64,000 nt of DNA, taken from positions 9,666,501 to 9,730,500 of the forward strand of contig CM061091.1 in NCBI GenBank assembly GCA_030770545.1. The letters are read 5' to 3'. Numbering within the stretch: the stretch's first letter is position 1; each line of letters opens with the position of its first letter. Below the pieces are notes generated by a model. The model searched no databases, was not told where the DNA came from, and worked only from the letters and a program-made list of their open reading frames with translations. Source of the stretch: Macropodus opercularis. Its lineage: Eukaryota; Chordata; Actinopteri; Anabantiformes; Osphronemidae. The position numbers and the translations under genes were made by a program. Below are positions 11,638 to 22,095 of the stretch, piece after piece.

Positions 11638-13110
11638 GAAGTCAACCCAGAAGGCCGCAAGAGACTGTTGTGTTTTTGTGTTCACGGAAATATGGCTCAA
11701 CGACAACGTTCCGGACCACGCCATCCAACTCGACCAGCTGCTATCGAGCCGACAGAGTCATCTTCGAGGGAGGGAAGACCCGTGGCGGCGGGCTTTGTGT
11801 CTACATCAATGATGCGTGGTGGTCATCTGCAAACACTGCTCGCCCCTGGTGGAGCTTATGATTATTAAGTGCCGACCATTCTATTTGCCAAGGGAGCATA
11901 CAGATATGCTACTTGTTGCTGTATACATCCCTCCCAGCTCAAACAACAACAACAGGGGTGAGGCACTGAATGAGTTGTACCAGCACATCAGTGAGCAGCA
12001 AACAGCTCATCCTGATGCTTTTCTCTTCTTGGCTTGGGACTCTAACCACGCAGACTTAAAGAGTGTGTTCCCAAGAAGTCACCAACACATAGACTTTCCA
12101 ACAAGGGGAAACAACACTCTGGACGTTGTTTACACCACCCAGAGAGGAGCTTACAAGGCTCTTCCCCTCCCCCATCTTGGAGCCTCGGACCACGTTACTG
12201 TTATACTAATACCTGTATACAGGCCGCTCGTCAAGGTTGCCCAACCAGTTAAAAAACAAATCCAGGTGTGGCCTGAAGGGTCGATAGAGGCACTTCAGGA
12301 CTGCTTTAACACCACAGAGATATGTTCAAACAAGCTGCCACCTACAACAACACCACAGACTTACAGGAGTACACAGAAACTGTCACTGCCTACATCAGCA
12401 AATGCATTAATGATGTAACAGTAACAAAGACCATCACTGTCCGGGCCAATCAGAAGCCGTGGCTAATAGGGGAAGTCTACAAACTCCTGAAAGCTCGGAA
12501 CGCTGCCTTCCGGGCCGGAGACGAGCAAGGCCTGAAAACAGCTAGAGCCAACCTGTCTCGTGGCATCAGACAGGCTAAGAGACAGCACTCCAGGAGGATA
12601 GCCCACCGCTTCAGTGACAGCAGAGACACCCGCATCCTCTGGCAGGGGATTAAGTCAAGTACAGACTACAAGCCCCTGTCACAGACCTGCGACAACACCA
12701 TCTCCTTGCTGAACTGGCTGAACGGCTTCTTTGCTTTGAAGCACTAAACACCACCACTGGACAGAAGACTCCACCTCCTCCTAACGACCAAGTCATAATG
12801 CTGTCTGCGGACAGTGTGAGAAGATCCCTCCACAGTGTCAACGCACGTAAAGCAGTGGGTCCTGACAAGATCCCTGGGCGTGTTCTGAGGGACTGTGCAG
12901 TAGAACTCACCGATGTCTTCACAGACATCTTCAACAACTCGCTAAGCCAGGCGGTTGTTCCCACATGCTTCAAAGCTACAACCATCATCCCAATTTCAAA
13001 GAAGGCATCTCCATCCTGCTTCAATGACTACCGTCCAGTTGCACTCACCCCTGTCATCATGAAGTGTTTCGAATGGCTGGTCATGCAGCACATAAAATCT
13101 GTCCTCCCCC
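11638..13110 (+). mobile_element. LINE fragment (family A, CR1/L2-like), endonuclease to partial reverse transcriptase
   Basis: Broken plus-strand frames encode two LINE domains. The first is the C-terminal half of an APE-type endonuclease (11,816-12,320), with a D-S-N-H-A-D segment and a GASDHVTV motif. The second is the linker and start of a reverse transcriptase. The linker at 12,322-12,747 contains NQKPWLIGEVYKLLKARNAA and SRGIRQAKRQ; the RT start at 12,798-13,110 contains ARKAVGPDKIPGRVLRDC and NDYRPVALTPVIMKCFEWLV. Family knowledge: these are typical of teleost jockey/CR1/L2-group non-LTR elements. It ends abruptly before the catalytic YADD, so both ends are missing, yet TTGTGT flanks it at 11,632-11,637 and 13,111-13,116. 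Non-functional. Confidence 0.85.
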
Positions 13111-13276
13111 TTGTGTTAGATATGATCCAAATAGATGCCTGAAGCAGGCAAACCACTCTAAAATGCATTTAAATCACTTTGACCAAAGTAGTGTTATTTT
13201 GGTCTCAAATGCACAGAATAAGCGATTATAAGCGTTTTGGCACTGTTTCCAGCCTCAGTGATGCTTTAAGCTGCTT
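13111..13276. repeat. Diverged satellite monomer (outermost)
   Basis: The sequence from ttgtgttagatatgatcc to cagcctcagtgatgctttaagctgct follows the 197-bp monomer but has many substitutions, for example aataagcgattataagcg for aacaggcgattctaagcg. It is the farthest satellite remnant found from the array and directly abuts LINE family B sequence. Confidence 0.9.
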
Positions 13277-13549
13277 TTCAGAATTTCTATTTGACTTAGT
13301 TCTTAGCACAGACAAAGTGGTTGTAGTGGGTGACTTTAACATTCATGTAGATGTTGACACTAACTGTCTCAACATTTCATTTAATTTACTACTGGACTCT
13401 ATTGGTTTTATTCAGCGTGTGAATGAACCCACTCACTGTCTTAATAATTCTCTTGATCTTGTCATGACTTATGTGTTATCTGACCATTTCTTATGGGGTT
13501 GAGATTAATCATTTAAAAGTTCTCTCTCAAAACCCTTTTTTATCTGACC

Positions 13550-14714
13550 TGTCACGATCGGCAGCTTGGCCGATCGGACCTTTAGTGTGTTGAGCTCCGG
13601 CCGGACTCTTAATGTGGCGGGTTCCGCCGGACACATTCGCACCACCCCCGTCAGCTTTATTTTGATTGTGTTGATTGTTTCCATCTGGTTGGTTGGTTGG
13701 TTGGTTGGTTGGTTGGTTGGTTGTTGGTTGGTTGGTTGGTTGGTTGGTTGGTTGGTTGGTTGGGTGGGTGGGTGGGTGTGTGTTGCAGGGAGGTTCTGGA
13801 TTTGGCCGGTGGGTGCAGAGGGAGAAGAATGAGATGCAAGCAGGACTGTGGCAGAGCCTGCTCCTGGTTGGTGGCTGGAAGCAGGGATTCCACCTCTGGC
13901 TGCTATTGGGCCCTTTGGTTTCACGTCTGACCAATCACCTGCAGACCGTTAAAGGAGGACCAGTCATAAGAGCTGCAGCTGAAGACAGTCGAGGACTGCC
14001 CCGGTGGAGAGTAGACACCTGTACCTCTGTGGTCTACTAGGATTCAGTGTTTTTGTTGGGTAATGTTGTTTTCGTTGGCTGGACTACAGAAGGGAGCCAG
14101 GATAGGGCTAGACACATCTACATTCACACATTCATCCAGACACCCATGATACATGTCATCCTCCCTTTGCACCAACACTACAGGGGTTACTGATGTATAG
14201 ATACACTAGGGTCTAGAGGTGCTACACCCATTCTTATGTTTGGTGAGAGAGGGTAGATTAGTTAGGCAGAGTTTATGTTCCTAGAGGTTTCCTTTGTTTA
14301 AACTAGGCAGACGTTGAACTGGGTGGGCAGCAAGTCTCCTTTGGTTTTGTTTTGTTGTTTTGTGTAGCACCCTCATCCTGCGCTCCCTGGTACCAGTTTG
14401 TTTATTTCTTTTTGAAAAGGTATGTAAGAAAATAAACTTCTAGTCATACCTGAAGCCTTATTCAGTGGTGTGTCTTATGTTGAGTGTTTAATTTGCCTAT
14501 TGGCTTATGTTGCGTCTCAGCCTGTGGGCGTGAGCCAAGGACGTAACAATTTCAAAGTGTTCTCTGTTTCTCCGTTTTGTTTTCCTGGTCTGGCGTCTTT
14601 GTTTTTGCCACTCTCCACCTTTGTTTAAATAAAGTGACTATTTTGAAGTGCCAATCCGCCTGGTCCTTACCGTCGCTGGCACTGCCCCTAACATGGTGCC
14701 GTCGATTAATGACA
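13550..14714 (+). mobile_element. LTR-like element (family E) inserted in LINE B, 5-bp TSD
   Basis: The element begins TGTCA and ends TGACA, forming a 5-bp terminal inverted repeat with TG...CA ends. TGACC flanks both sides at 13,545-13,549 and 14,715-14,719. LINE family B sequence is continuous when it is removed. It is 1,165 bp long and has two candidate polyadenylation signals (aataaac near 14,430 and aataaag near 14,628). A CA followed by tggtgccg at 14,692-14,701 resembles an LTR/primer-binding-site junction, so the true LTR might end at 14,693 with a short leftover of the internal region. It contains the (GGTT)n tract below. No coding domain was seen. Confidence 0.65.
13686..13780. repeat. 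(GGTT)n/(GGGT)n microsatellite
   Basis: About 20 tandem ggtt units with one interruption (ttgttggttgg near 13,721), grading into gggt units before gtgtgttgc. It produces long NQPT- and GWLV-type open frames on both strands that are artefacts of a repeat whose length per frame avoids stops. Confidence 0.95.
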
Positions 14715-15010
14715 TGACCATTTATTACTAACTTTTGAATTTACCATAACAGACTTGACAACAGTTGGAAAGAAGTCCTATTACAGCAGATGTTTATCTG
14801 ATAATGCTGTTGTCAGATTTAAAGAGATGATTTCATCATCTTTTGTCTCATTCCCTCATAGCTACACAGAGAAGAGCAGGCGTCTTATTCATGAACAGGT
14901 AGATTTTCTTGTTTAAGATGCTGCAGCTTCACTGCATACAATTTTAGACACTGTTGCTTCTCTGAAGAACTTACGAAGCTATTCATAATATAACTCCTCT
15001 TTTAAATAAA

Positions 15011-16352
15011 TAAAAGAGGGGTGATTCACAGGAATCTAATAAACACCAAGACAGCTTCTTACAGAACAAATTAACAATAAAAGAATTAAATGTGGTCTAT
15101 TAAATATTAGATCTCTGTCTTCTAAATCTCTGTTAATAAATGACTTGATAAGTAAAAAAAAAAAAAAAGGTAAAATGGTCTGCATTTGTATAGCGCTTTT
15201 CTACCTATCGGTACTCAAAGCGCTTTGACACTGCGTCACATTCACCCATTCACACACACATTCACACACCTGTGCATAGCAGAGCTGCTATGCAGCTTAA
15301 GCTAACACACCAGGGGCAACTTGGGGTTCAGTGTCTTGCCCAGGGACACTTCGGCACATGACTGGGGGAAGCCAGGAATCAAACCACCGATCCTACGATT
15401 GGTGGGCGACAGCTCTACCTCTGAGCCACTGCCACACGTTACCATAAATGACCATCACATAGATTTATTTAGTCTCACTGAAACCTGGCTGCAGCAGGAT
15501 GAATACGTTTGTCTGAATGAGTCAACTCCAAATAGTCACGTTTCACATTTCTCCTACATTAGCTTCTCTGCATTGGCTTCCTGTCAAATCTAGGATAGAA
15601 TTCAAAATTCTTCTCCTCACCTACAAAGCTCTTCATAATAAAGCTCCATCTTATCTCAAAGACCTCATGGCTCCTTATGCTCCCTTCAGAACGCTTGGTT
15701 CTCAGAGCGCTGGTCTGCTTGTGGTTCCTAGAGTTTCTAAATGTAGAACGGGAGGCAGAGCATTTAGCTGCCGAGCTCCTCTCCTATGGAACCAGCTTCC
15801 AGTTCAGGTTTGAGAAGCAGACACCCTCTCTAGTTTTAAAACTAGGCTTAAAACCTTTCTTTTTGACGTATTGGTTTGGCGTATAGTTAGAGATGGTTCT
15901 GGTCACTTGCAACCATCTCTTAGTTAAGCTGCTATAGACTTAGATGCTGGGGGACTTCCTTCATTCACTGAGCTCCTCTACTTTTCCATTTCCTGTATCC
16001 ACTAACATGCCTCCATGTCTACATGTGACTAACTCTATTCTCATCTTCAGTTGCTGGTCCAACCATCCTGCCTGTGTTCTGTTGCTGCTTGTTTTGTTGT
16101 GGTTGTGTCCTTTTCTCTCTTCTCTATCCCCTTACCTCAACCGATCAAGGCAGATGACCGCCCACACTGAGCCTGGGTCTGCTGGAGGTTTCTTCCTCTA
16201 TAGAGGGCGTTTTTCCTCTCCTCTGTTGCTATTAAAATGTACAATTTATTGATTGGCTACAATTAAAAGCTTGCTCTATGTGGGATTTGTTGGGTCTGTT
16301 GTGAATTGACACTATATAAATAAAGTTGAACTGAATTGAATTGAAAATTGAA
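15011..16352 (+). mobile_element. LINE family B copy 2, internally deleted
   Basis: The 5' end of the endonuclease frame (LLNIRSLSSKSLLINDLIS at about 15,096-15,152, then NDHHIDLFSLTETWLQQDEY after a SINE) is followed directly, at about 15,537, by the C-terminal RT region (LASLHWLPVKSRIEFKILLL ... PRVSKCRTGGRAFS). The 3' UTR follows and ends in ctatataaataaagttgaac and tandem tgaat near 16,352. The central endonuclease and RT core are deleted. Confidence 0.8.
15153..15440 (-). mobile_element. tRNA-derived SINE (family S1), minus strand, in LINE B
   Basis: Read on the minus strand it begins with a tRNA-like head: gtggcagtggctcagaggt (box A-like) and ggtttgattcctgg (box B-like). The body follows, then a tail with tcaaagcgctttgag and agcgctatacaaatgcag, with an A-rich run on its left side (15,153-15,168). 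The same element recurs at 34,643 and 45,846. Family knowledge: this is a very common teleost SINE-like repeat. Confidence 0.75.
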
Positions 16353-17380
16353 TCTATTTTTATTAATTTATTTTTTATGGTCTTTCCTCTACACGATCCT
16401 GGATGAGAATCCTCTGTGTCCAGATCACTCCAGCGCCTGGACTGTTACTGCAGCTTTGACCTGAGAGCAGATAGCTGAGAGGCACATAGACAAAAGTGCA
16501 ACACATATATTGCAGCTGTGGTTTGAGGTGGACTGAAACCTCAAACTTTTGATTGATGCTTAATGCACAGATTAAGCATCAATCCGACTCCACACCCTCC
16601 TCTCCTAACAGAGCGTGTGGGAGAACGTTATCAACGTTAGAGAGGTGGTTGGTGTGATGGCATCCACTGCTGCGGTGCCTAGAGAGAGTGAACCCAAGTT
16701 GTTAGGGTGAGCTCCAGGTTTACAACAAAAACACCACATTCAGTCTGGAACAGCTGAACCTGTCGCCAATAACAACCAGCTCCTCCTTGCTTGGGTTTAA
16801 GATTGAGCGGGAAAACATTATTACATTATATAACAACAACATCAACAAAAAACATCAGACATTTCTCATGGTCAGTCTATCAGACCTTGTTTCAGTCAGT
16901 CAGTCGGTTCTTTATGTCATGAGCTCAGGTTGTATTGTGTACGTGAGCTGGGCGGGACACCTCCTGTTTAGAATGAACTGCAGTTTGGCTACTCGTCCTG
17001 CTGAAGAGATCAGCAGTGTCGCTTAGGGGGCCTCCTCCTTCATGATGGTAGACGCTGGTTCCATGTTTTTTCCTGCAGAAAACACTCAAGTGTAAATGAA
17101 TTATCTGATTTTCATGGGATCTCTAATCAATAATTACAATTACTCACACAAGCAAAGCTTCATGCAATGTTAAACCTGCACACATACACACACACAAAGT
17201 CACACTTCCATAGCACTACCTTAACTTTCTGATCACACGGTCACTAGTTTCCGTTTCAATCATTCTATGTAATACTCTGCCACCTCTGCCATTCCATTAA
17301 CCTCAATTAAATGCATTGCTCTTAATGGTAACAAGGACAATCCCTCCTCACTGCAGAGGCCTGCTCATAGGTTAAAGGTA
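16353..17380. other. Intergenic stretch with no recognised gene
   Basis: Mixed-composition DNA. Open frames reach at most about 80 codons (for example 16,787-17,026) and show no family pattern that I recognise. The inverted pair ttgattgatgcttaatgcac / attaagcatcaatccga near 16,550-16,583 could form a small hairpin. The right side may belong to the retroviral remnant that follows. Confidence 0.5.
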
Positions 17381-17389
17381 ACAGGCTGG

Positions 17390-17994
17390 GAAATTAACTT
17401 CAACCAGCAGTCGAACCATAGAGTAACATGCTATGAGCTACACACACATTGCGACACTCCTCCTTTAGGCCCGTTCATGCTGTCTGTTTAACAAGAAACA
17501 CACACTAGTATAGTTTTCCGATGGTCTGGTAGAGCCAAAGCAGGAGCCTGGTGCAACAACACCCTAATGGTTTCAAATGCCACATGAGTTTTCCCCATAA
17601 CTTTCCAGCTCCCTCAACTTTTATCAGCTCGTTCAGGGGTTGCACAATTGTTCAATACCCATCTATCCTGTCTACTCTGCAGCCTGTCATCCCTAAGAAA
17701 GTCAGCATTTCCCAGACTGTGGTTGGTTTGGGAGCCTTGTTCACAGCTTCCAATTGAGAAGGAGAAGGATAAGAATTGAGAAGGAGACCCAGCGCGTGTT
17801 TCCTGTGTGATCAACCTCCCCAGATACTCCACTTGGTCTGTACAGTACTGAAGCTTATCCAGAGATGCTTTATGAGATCTGAAAGTAAAATGCATAATGA
17901 TGAACCAAGTCCTACTTGGATCATTGATTTGGATCATATCTGAATGGAAAACATCACTGCCATTGCTTGAATTAAAATGCAGCAGCTGAAACAA
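17390..17994 (-). pseudogene. Retroviral/Gypsy-like pol remnant (reverse transcriptase region)
   Basis: On the minus strand 17,614-17,994 carries a short open frame in which KLQYCTDQVEYLGRLITQET resembles the late RT segment (a cysteine, then VEYLG, then the start of the connection domain) of vertebrate retroviral and Gypsy-like Pol. The frame then degenerates. Upstream palm motifs are not visible, so it is an old fragment. No LTR could be paired with it. Confidence 0.5.
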
Positions 17995-18650
17995 TCACTC
18001 TCAATGGGGAAATTTTCGTGTTTACAACAGCAGACAGTAGATACACTTCCAATGTACACGATCCACAGGATCAAGCAACAATAGTCGTAGGAACAGTCCG
18101 AACAATCGTAAAGAAAAACAAATCTGTATTTGTCGTTGTTTACAGTGGAAATATTTACTGATGATCATTAGTTAAAAGGGTTTAGACTGAAAATGCAGCT
18201 GTATAGAATAAATGCTTTGGGTATTAACAGATTACAAGAGTTCCCTGCAGCATTGATTTGGGCATAGCTTTTAAAACTTCTTTGTCTACTTACATCCAAA
18301 TCTTAGCTTGTATTTTGACTAAATGAATGTGTCATACAAACTACCTGGCTGAAGAGAGTCACCCAAAGTTAGAATATGTGTGATAAGGTCCAACCTTACG
18401 ATGAGATGGGAAGATCAGTGTGAGTGAAAACCTGTGTGTGAATGAAAGGCCCAAGTGAATCTAGACAACCGCAGGGAACAAAATGGGGAAGTTAGAAGCC
18501 TTACCAGGTTGGTCTGTTAGCCAAATGAAACATGCATTTAGACAGCAGGTAAGCATGCGAGGGGCGGCTAAAGCACTGTGTTACAATATATAAGAAGCTC
18601 TGGTGTTAACATCCATCAGAAGCTAGTGGTTCGCTGTGGGTGGTCTTCCT
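17995..18650. other. Intergenic stretch, nothing recognised
   Basis: No coding pattern, tandem repeat or RNA gene was seen on either strand between the pol remnant and the LINE 3' end. Confidence 0.5.
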
Positions 18651-19050
18651 CATACCAGCACATACTTTATTCTCATCTACAGGTATCGTCAGACTCAGAG
18701 CTGTGTGTCTCCAGTGTTCAGTTGCTGGTCCAACCATCCTGCCTGTGTTCTGTTGCTGCTTGTTTTGTTGTGGTTGTGTTCTTTTCTCTCTTCTCTATCC
18801 CCTCACCACAACCAGTCAAAGCAGATGGCCGCCCACACTGTGCCTGGGTCTGCTGGAGGTTTCTTCCTATCTAGAGAGGAAGCTTTCCTCTCCACTGTTG
18901 CTATTAAAATGTACAATTTATCAATTGGCTACAGTTAAAAGCTTGCTCTATGTGGGATTTGTTGGGTTCAGTTGTTTAAGGTCTTTAAGGTGCCTTGAGA
19001 TAACTGATGTTGTGAATTGGCGCTATATAAATAAAGTTGAATTGAAATGA
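18651..19050 (+). mobile_element. LINE family B 3'-UTR fragment
   Basis: It shares ctcatctacaggtatcgtca, gttgctggtccaaccatcct, gctggaggtttcttcc and the terminal ggcgctatataaataaagtt with the other family B copies. The tail ends near 19,050 in ttgaattgaaatgaatg. It is a 5'-truncated insertion with no coding sequence left. Confidence 0.85.
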
Positions 19051-19856
19051 ATGTGGATTGAATGTTGTTGGAGCCACCACATTAGCATTTAGCGAGCTCC
19101 CGTGTGGAGAGGGGATGATGAAGTGTGGCGCCACGGAGCAGGTTGTCATTTTGTTAGTCGTGAGTAGTAACCTGAAGGAACCAAGCAGCACTTTTATGTT
19201 GCTCCATCTTTGTTTATCTGAGCTCTTATGAGGATGTTTTTATCAATATTGTTATTCTGGCATGTGCTGTTCAGTAATAAACGAGCACTGGCTTCGGCAG
19301 CATACTGAGAACGTGTGCTCTTCCTTGATCCACAGCCTGTGTATTGCTTGCTGCCAGTCCAGATTCCCAGAGGTCTTGTGCTGGTAACACATGTTGTCAT
19401 ACAGACAACCATCTTTCAAATAGATATTGGCAAAGTCCGTGAGAGCCCATGCGTTGCAGAGATTAGGGCAAGGCTGCTAAACCAGACAATGCATTCACTA
19501 AAATGTAAACAACTTTTTTGTTGTTTATCAGTCTGTGTTTATTTTTATTTTTTTGTTAATTTTTGTTGATGTACGTAATTTCATTCGTTGTCATTTGATA
19601 CAATGGGGGTGTTTTGTTTTGTTTGCCAGGGTAATGTTAGGAGTACAAACTTGCTTGTGAGACGTAAGCGATTCATTCATGGATTCCTCCCTGGTAAATC
19701 ACTTCACCTAGGCAAGACATTAGCTCTCAAGACTTATCAGTAACCAAAAGAAGTATTGATGATATGTGTGGATCTGCTATTGCACAGCTTCAAGTTGCTG
19801 GTGTTGGCCAGTCTGCTTTGAATAGTTTTGTTATCGGCCTGATTGTGTGGAGGTAG
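19051..19856. other. Unassigned repeat-like DNA between LINE B 3' end and LTR A copy 2
   Basis: The segment around 19,130-19,330 (tgtggcgccacggagc, then cagtaataaacgagc) has an LTR-like look, with a polyadenylation signal followed by a GT-rich stretch, but no paired end or duplication was found. No gene was recognised. Confidence 0.35.
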
Positions 19857-20390
19857 TGTAGTAGAAAACAGGGGATAGCTCATAGTTCATATGTAATCTA
19901 TGGTTCATTATTTGCTATTGATGTGAGTGTGTCGACATAGTAGGAATAGGCTTTCATAAGTGCAGGCAAGACAGTCAGGCTGTGAGTTACAGAGTTTCTG
20001 TGGATTTGAACCCCTTTTTCTGGCAACAACAGGATGTTCTCTCCCACATCTGGAAAGTTCTTGGCGAGTGTGGTTGCTCTGGGAACACGCCAGGTCGAAG
20101 TAACCTGTTGATAACTTTCCCGTAAACAGAGTCATTAGTCTAAAATATCAAGATTCGGAGACCAAATTTGGGCAATAGCCTTCTTGCGCAAGTTGAGGGT
20201 TTAAAAACCAACACCCCAAAGCGGAGACTGTGGTCAGGCCCGGAGCTCCCCCACGCGCCAGCGAGCTCTACCCCTGCAGGGAGGAAACAGGTGACTTCGT
20301 ATATATCTGCCTTTCATATATTTTTACACCACTTATAAGAAATAAATCATTTGTATTATTTTGAATCTCAGTGCTGTGTTTGACTGACTG
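19857..20390 (+). mobile_element. Truncated solo LTR (family A, copy 2)
   Basis: It starts tgtagtagaaaac, like the 11,031 copy (tgtagtggaaaat). It shares ctaaaatatcaag, accaaatttggg, tacccctgcagggaggaaac and aataaatcatttgtattatt in the same order. Its last about 45 bp are missing: it stops at tgtttgactgactg and joins LINE B sequence at 20,391, so no target duplication is visible. Confidence 0.8.
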
Positions 20391-20817
20391 AACCAGCTTC
20401 CAGTTCAGGTTCGAGAAGTAGACACCCTCTCTAGTTTTAAAAGTAGATTTAAAATCTTTCTTTTTGACAAAGCGTATAGTTAGAGATGGTTCTGGTCACT
20501 CTGAACCATCTCTTAGTTAAGCTGCTATAGACTTAGATGCTGGGGGACGTCCTTCATTCACTGAGCTCTTTTTTCTCTTTTGTCTGTCTCTTTTCTCTCC
20601 TAGTTGTGCTTCTCTCTTTCTGTCTCTCTCTCTCTCTCTCCATTCTCATCTACAGGTATCGTCAGACTCAGAGCTGTGTGGCTCCAGTGTTCAGTTGCTG
20701 GTCCAACCATCCTGCCTGTGTTCTGTTGCTGCTTGTTTTGTTGTAGTTGCGTCCTTTTCTCTCTTCTCTATCCCCTCACCCCAACCAGTCAAGACAGATG
20801 GCCGCCCACACTGTGCC
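20391..20817 (+). mobile_element. LINE family B 3' fragment, plus-strand arm of a tail-to-tail pair
   Basis: It starts in the last RT codons (aaccagcttccagttcagg), passes through the 3' UTR with a (TC)n run at 20,620-20,640, and breaks at gcccacactgtgcc. It lacks the usual gctggaggtttcttcc and terminal tgaat repeats. Its first 144 bp are inverted-complementary to 20,818-20,961. Confidence 0.8.
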
Positions 20818-22095
20818 AAGTCTATAGCAGCTTAACTAAGAGATGGTTAAGGGTGACCAGAACCATCTCTAACTATACGCGTTGTCAAAAAGAAATGTTT
20901 TAAGCCTAGTTTTAAAACTAAAGAGGGTGTCTGCTTCTCGAACCTGAACTGGAAGCTGGTTCCATAGGAGAGGAGCTTGGTAGCTAAATGCTCTGCCTCC
21001 CGTTCTACATTTAGAAACTCTAGGAACCACCAGTAGACCAGCGCTCTGAGAACGAAGCGTTCTGTTGGGAGCATAAGGAGCGATGAGGTCTTTAAGATAA
21101 GATGGAGCTTTATTATGAAGAGCTTTGTAGTGAGCAGAAGAATTTTGAATTCTATCCTAGATTTGACATGAAGCCAATGCAGAGAAGCTAATGTTGGAGA
21201 AATGTGATCTCTCTTCCTAAGTCAAGTCAGAACTCTGGCTGCAGCATTTTGAATTAATTGGAGGATTTTCAAAGTTATTGGGACAACCTTTGAGTGGCGA
21301 GTTACAGTAGTCAAGCCTAGAGGTAACAAATGCATGGATTAATTTTTCAGCATCACTCTGTGAGAGGATACTCCTAATTTTAGCAATATTCCTCAGGTGG
21401 AAGTAGGCAGTTCTAGAGATTTCTTTAATATATGGTGTAAAGGACAGATCTTGGTCAACAATGACACCAAGGTTCCTGACAGTAGAACTTGAAGCTAACG
21501 TTATGTCATCCAGAGTAACAATCTGATTCAATAATGAGTCTCTGTGGTTTTTATCACCAATTATAATAACCTCAGTTTATCTGAATTCAGTTGTAGAAAG
21601 TTATGGGACAACCAGGATTTGATATCATTTAAACAAGTTTGAAGTTTGACTAATTGTTTGTTTCCTCTGGTTTCATGGACAAATATAACCGAGTATCATC
21701 TGCATAGCAGTGGAAATTTATAGAATGTTTTCTAATAATATTACCAAGGGGAGACATGTAAAGACTGAAAAGTATTGGACCAAGCACAGAACCCTGTGGA
21801 ACTCCAAAGCTAATTCCTGTGCGGATGGAAGATTGATCATGAACATGAACAAATTGGAATCTGTTCAACAGATAAGACTTAAACCATCCCAGTGCTTTTT
21901 CTTTAATCCCAATGCTATGTTCCAGTCTCTGCAATAGAATCTTGTGATCTATCGTATCAAATGCTGCACTAAGATCTAACAGGACAAGTACAGAAACTAG
22001 ACCATTGTCTGAAGCTGTGAGAAGATCATTAGTGACTCTAATCAGAGCGGTTTCTGTGCTGTGATGTAATTTGAATCCTGACTGGAAATCTTCAT
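20818..22095 (-). mobile_element. LINE family B fragment, minus strand, with RT catalytic motif
   Basis: Read on the minus strand it spans RT core to 3' UTR start. The segment at 21,650-21,934 contains GVPQGSVLGPILFSLYMSPL and FHCYADDTRLYLS, that is, the RT palm motif with the two catalytic aspartates. The segment at 21,217-21,531 contains VRNLGVIVDQDLSF and LIHAFVTSRLDYCNS. Stops between the segments make it inactive. It joins the preceding plus-strand fragment tail to tail. Confidence 0.9.

Larger units (their letters stand above)
13277..15010 (+). mobile_element. LINE family B copy 1 (endonuclease part), split by an LTR-like insertion
   Basis: Bases 13,277-13,549 encode the middle of an APE endonuclease, with LVLSTDKVVVVGDFNIHVDV, FIQRVNEPTHCLNNSLDLV and a terminal LSDHF. 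After the element at 13,550-14,714 the LINE resumes at 14,715 (atttattactaacttttg...) and matches the same region of the longer copy at 42,215-44,978. Stops and frameshifts are present. Family knowledge: a CR1/L2/Rex1-like teleost LINE; the exact clade was not resolved by eye. Confidence 0.8.

Noticed and set aside
13505..14040. Open frames with (NQPT)n or (GWLV)n products
   Set aside because: They arise from the (GGTT)n microsatellite inside an LTR-like element, with no domain on either side.
15153..15440. tRNA gene on the minus strand (box A/B-like sequences)
   Set aside because: No complete cloverleaf could be drawn, and the same head plus body recurs at 34,643 and 45,846 with a SINE tail, so it is tRNA-derived, not a tRNA gene.
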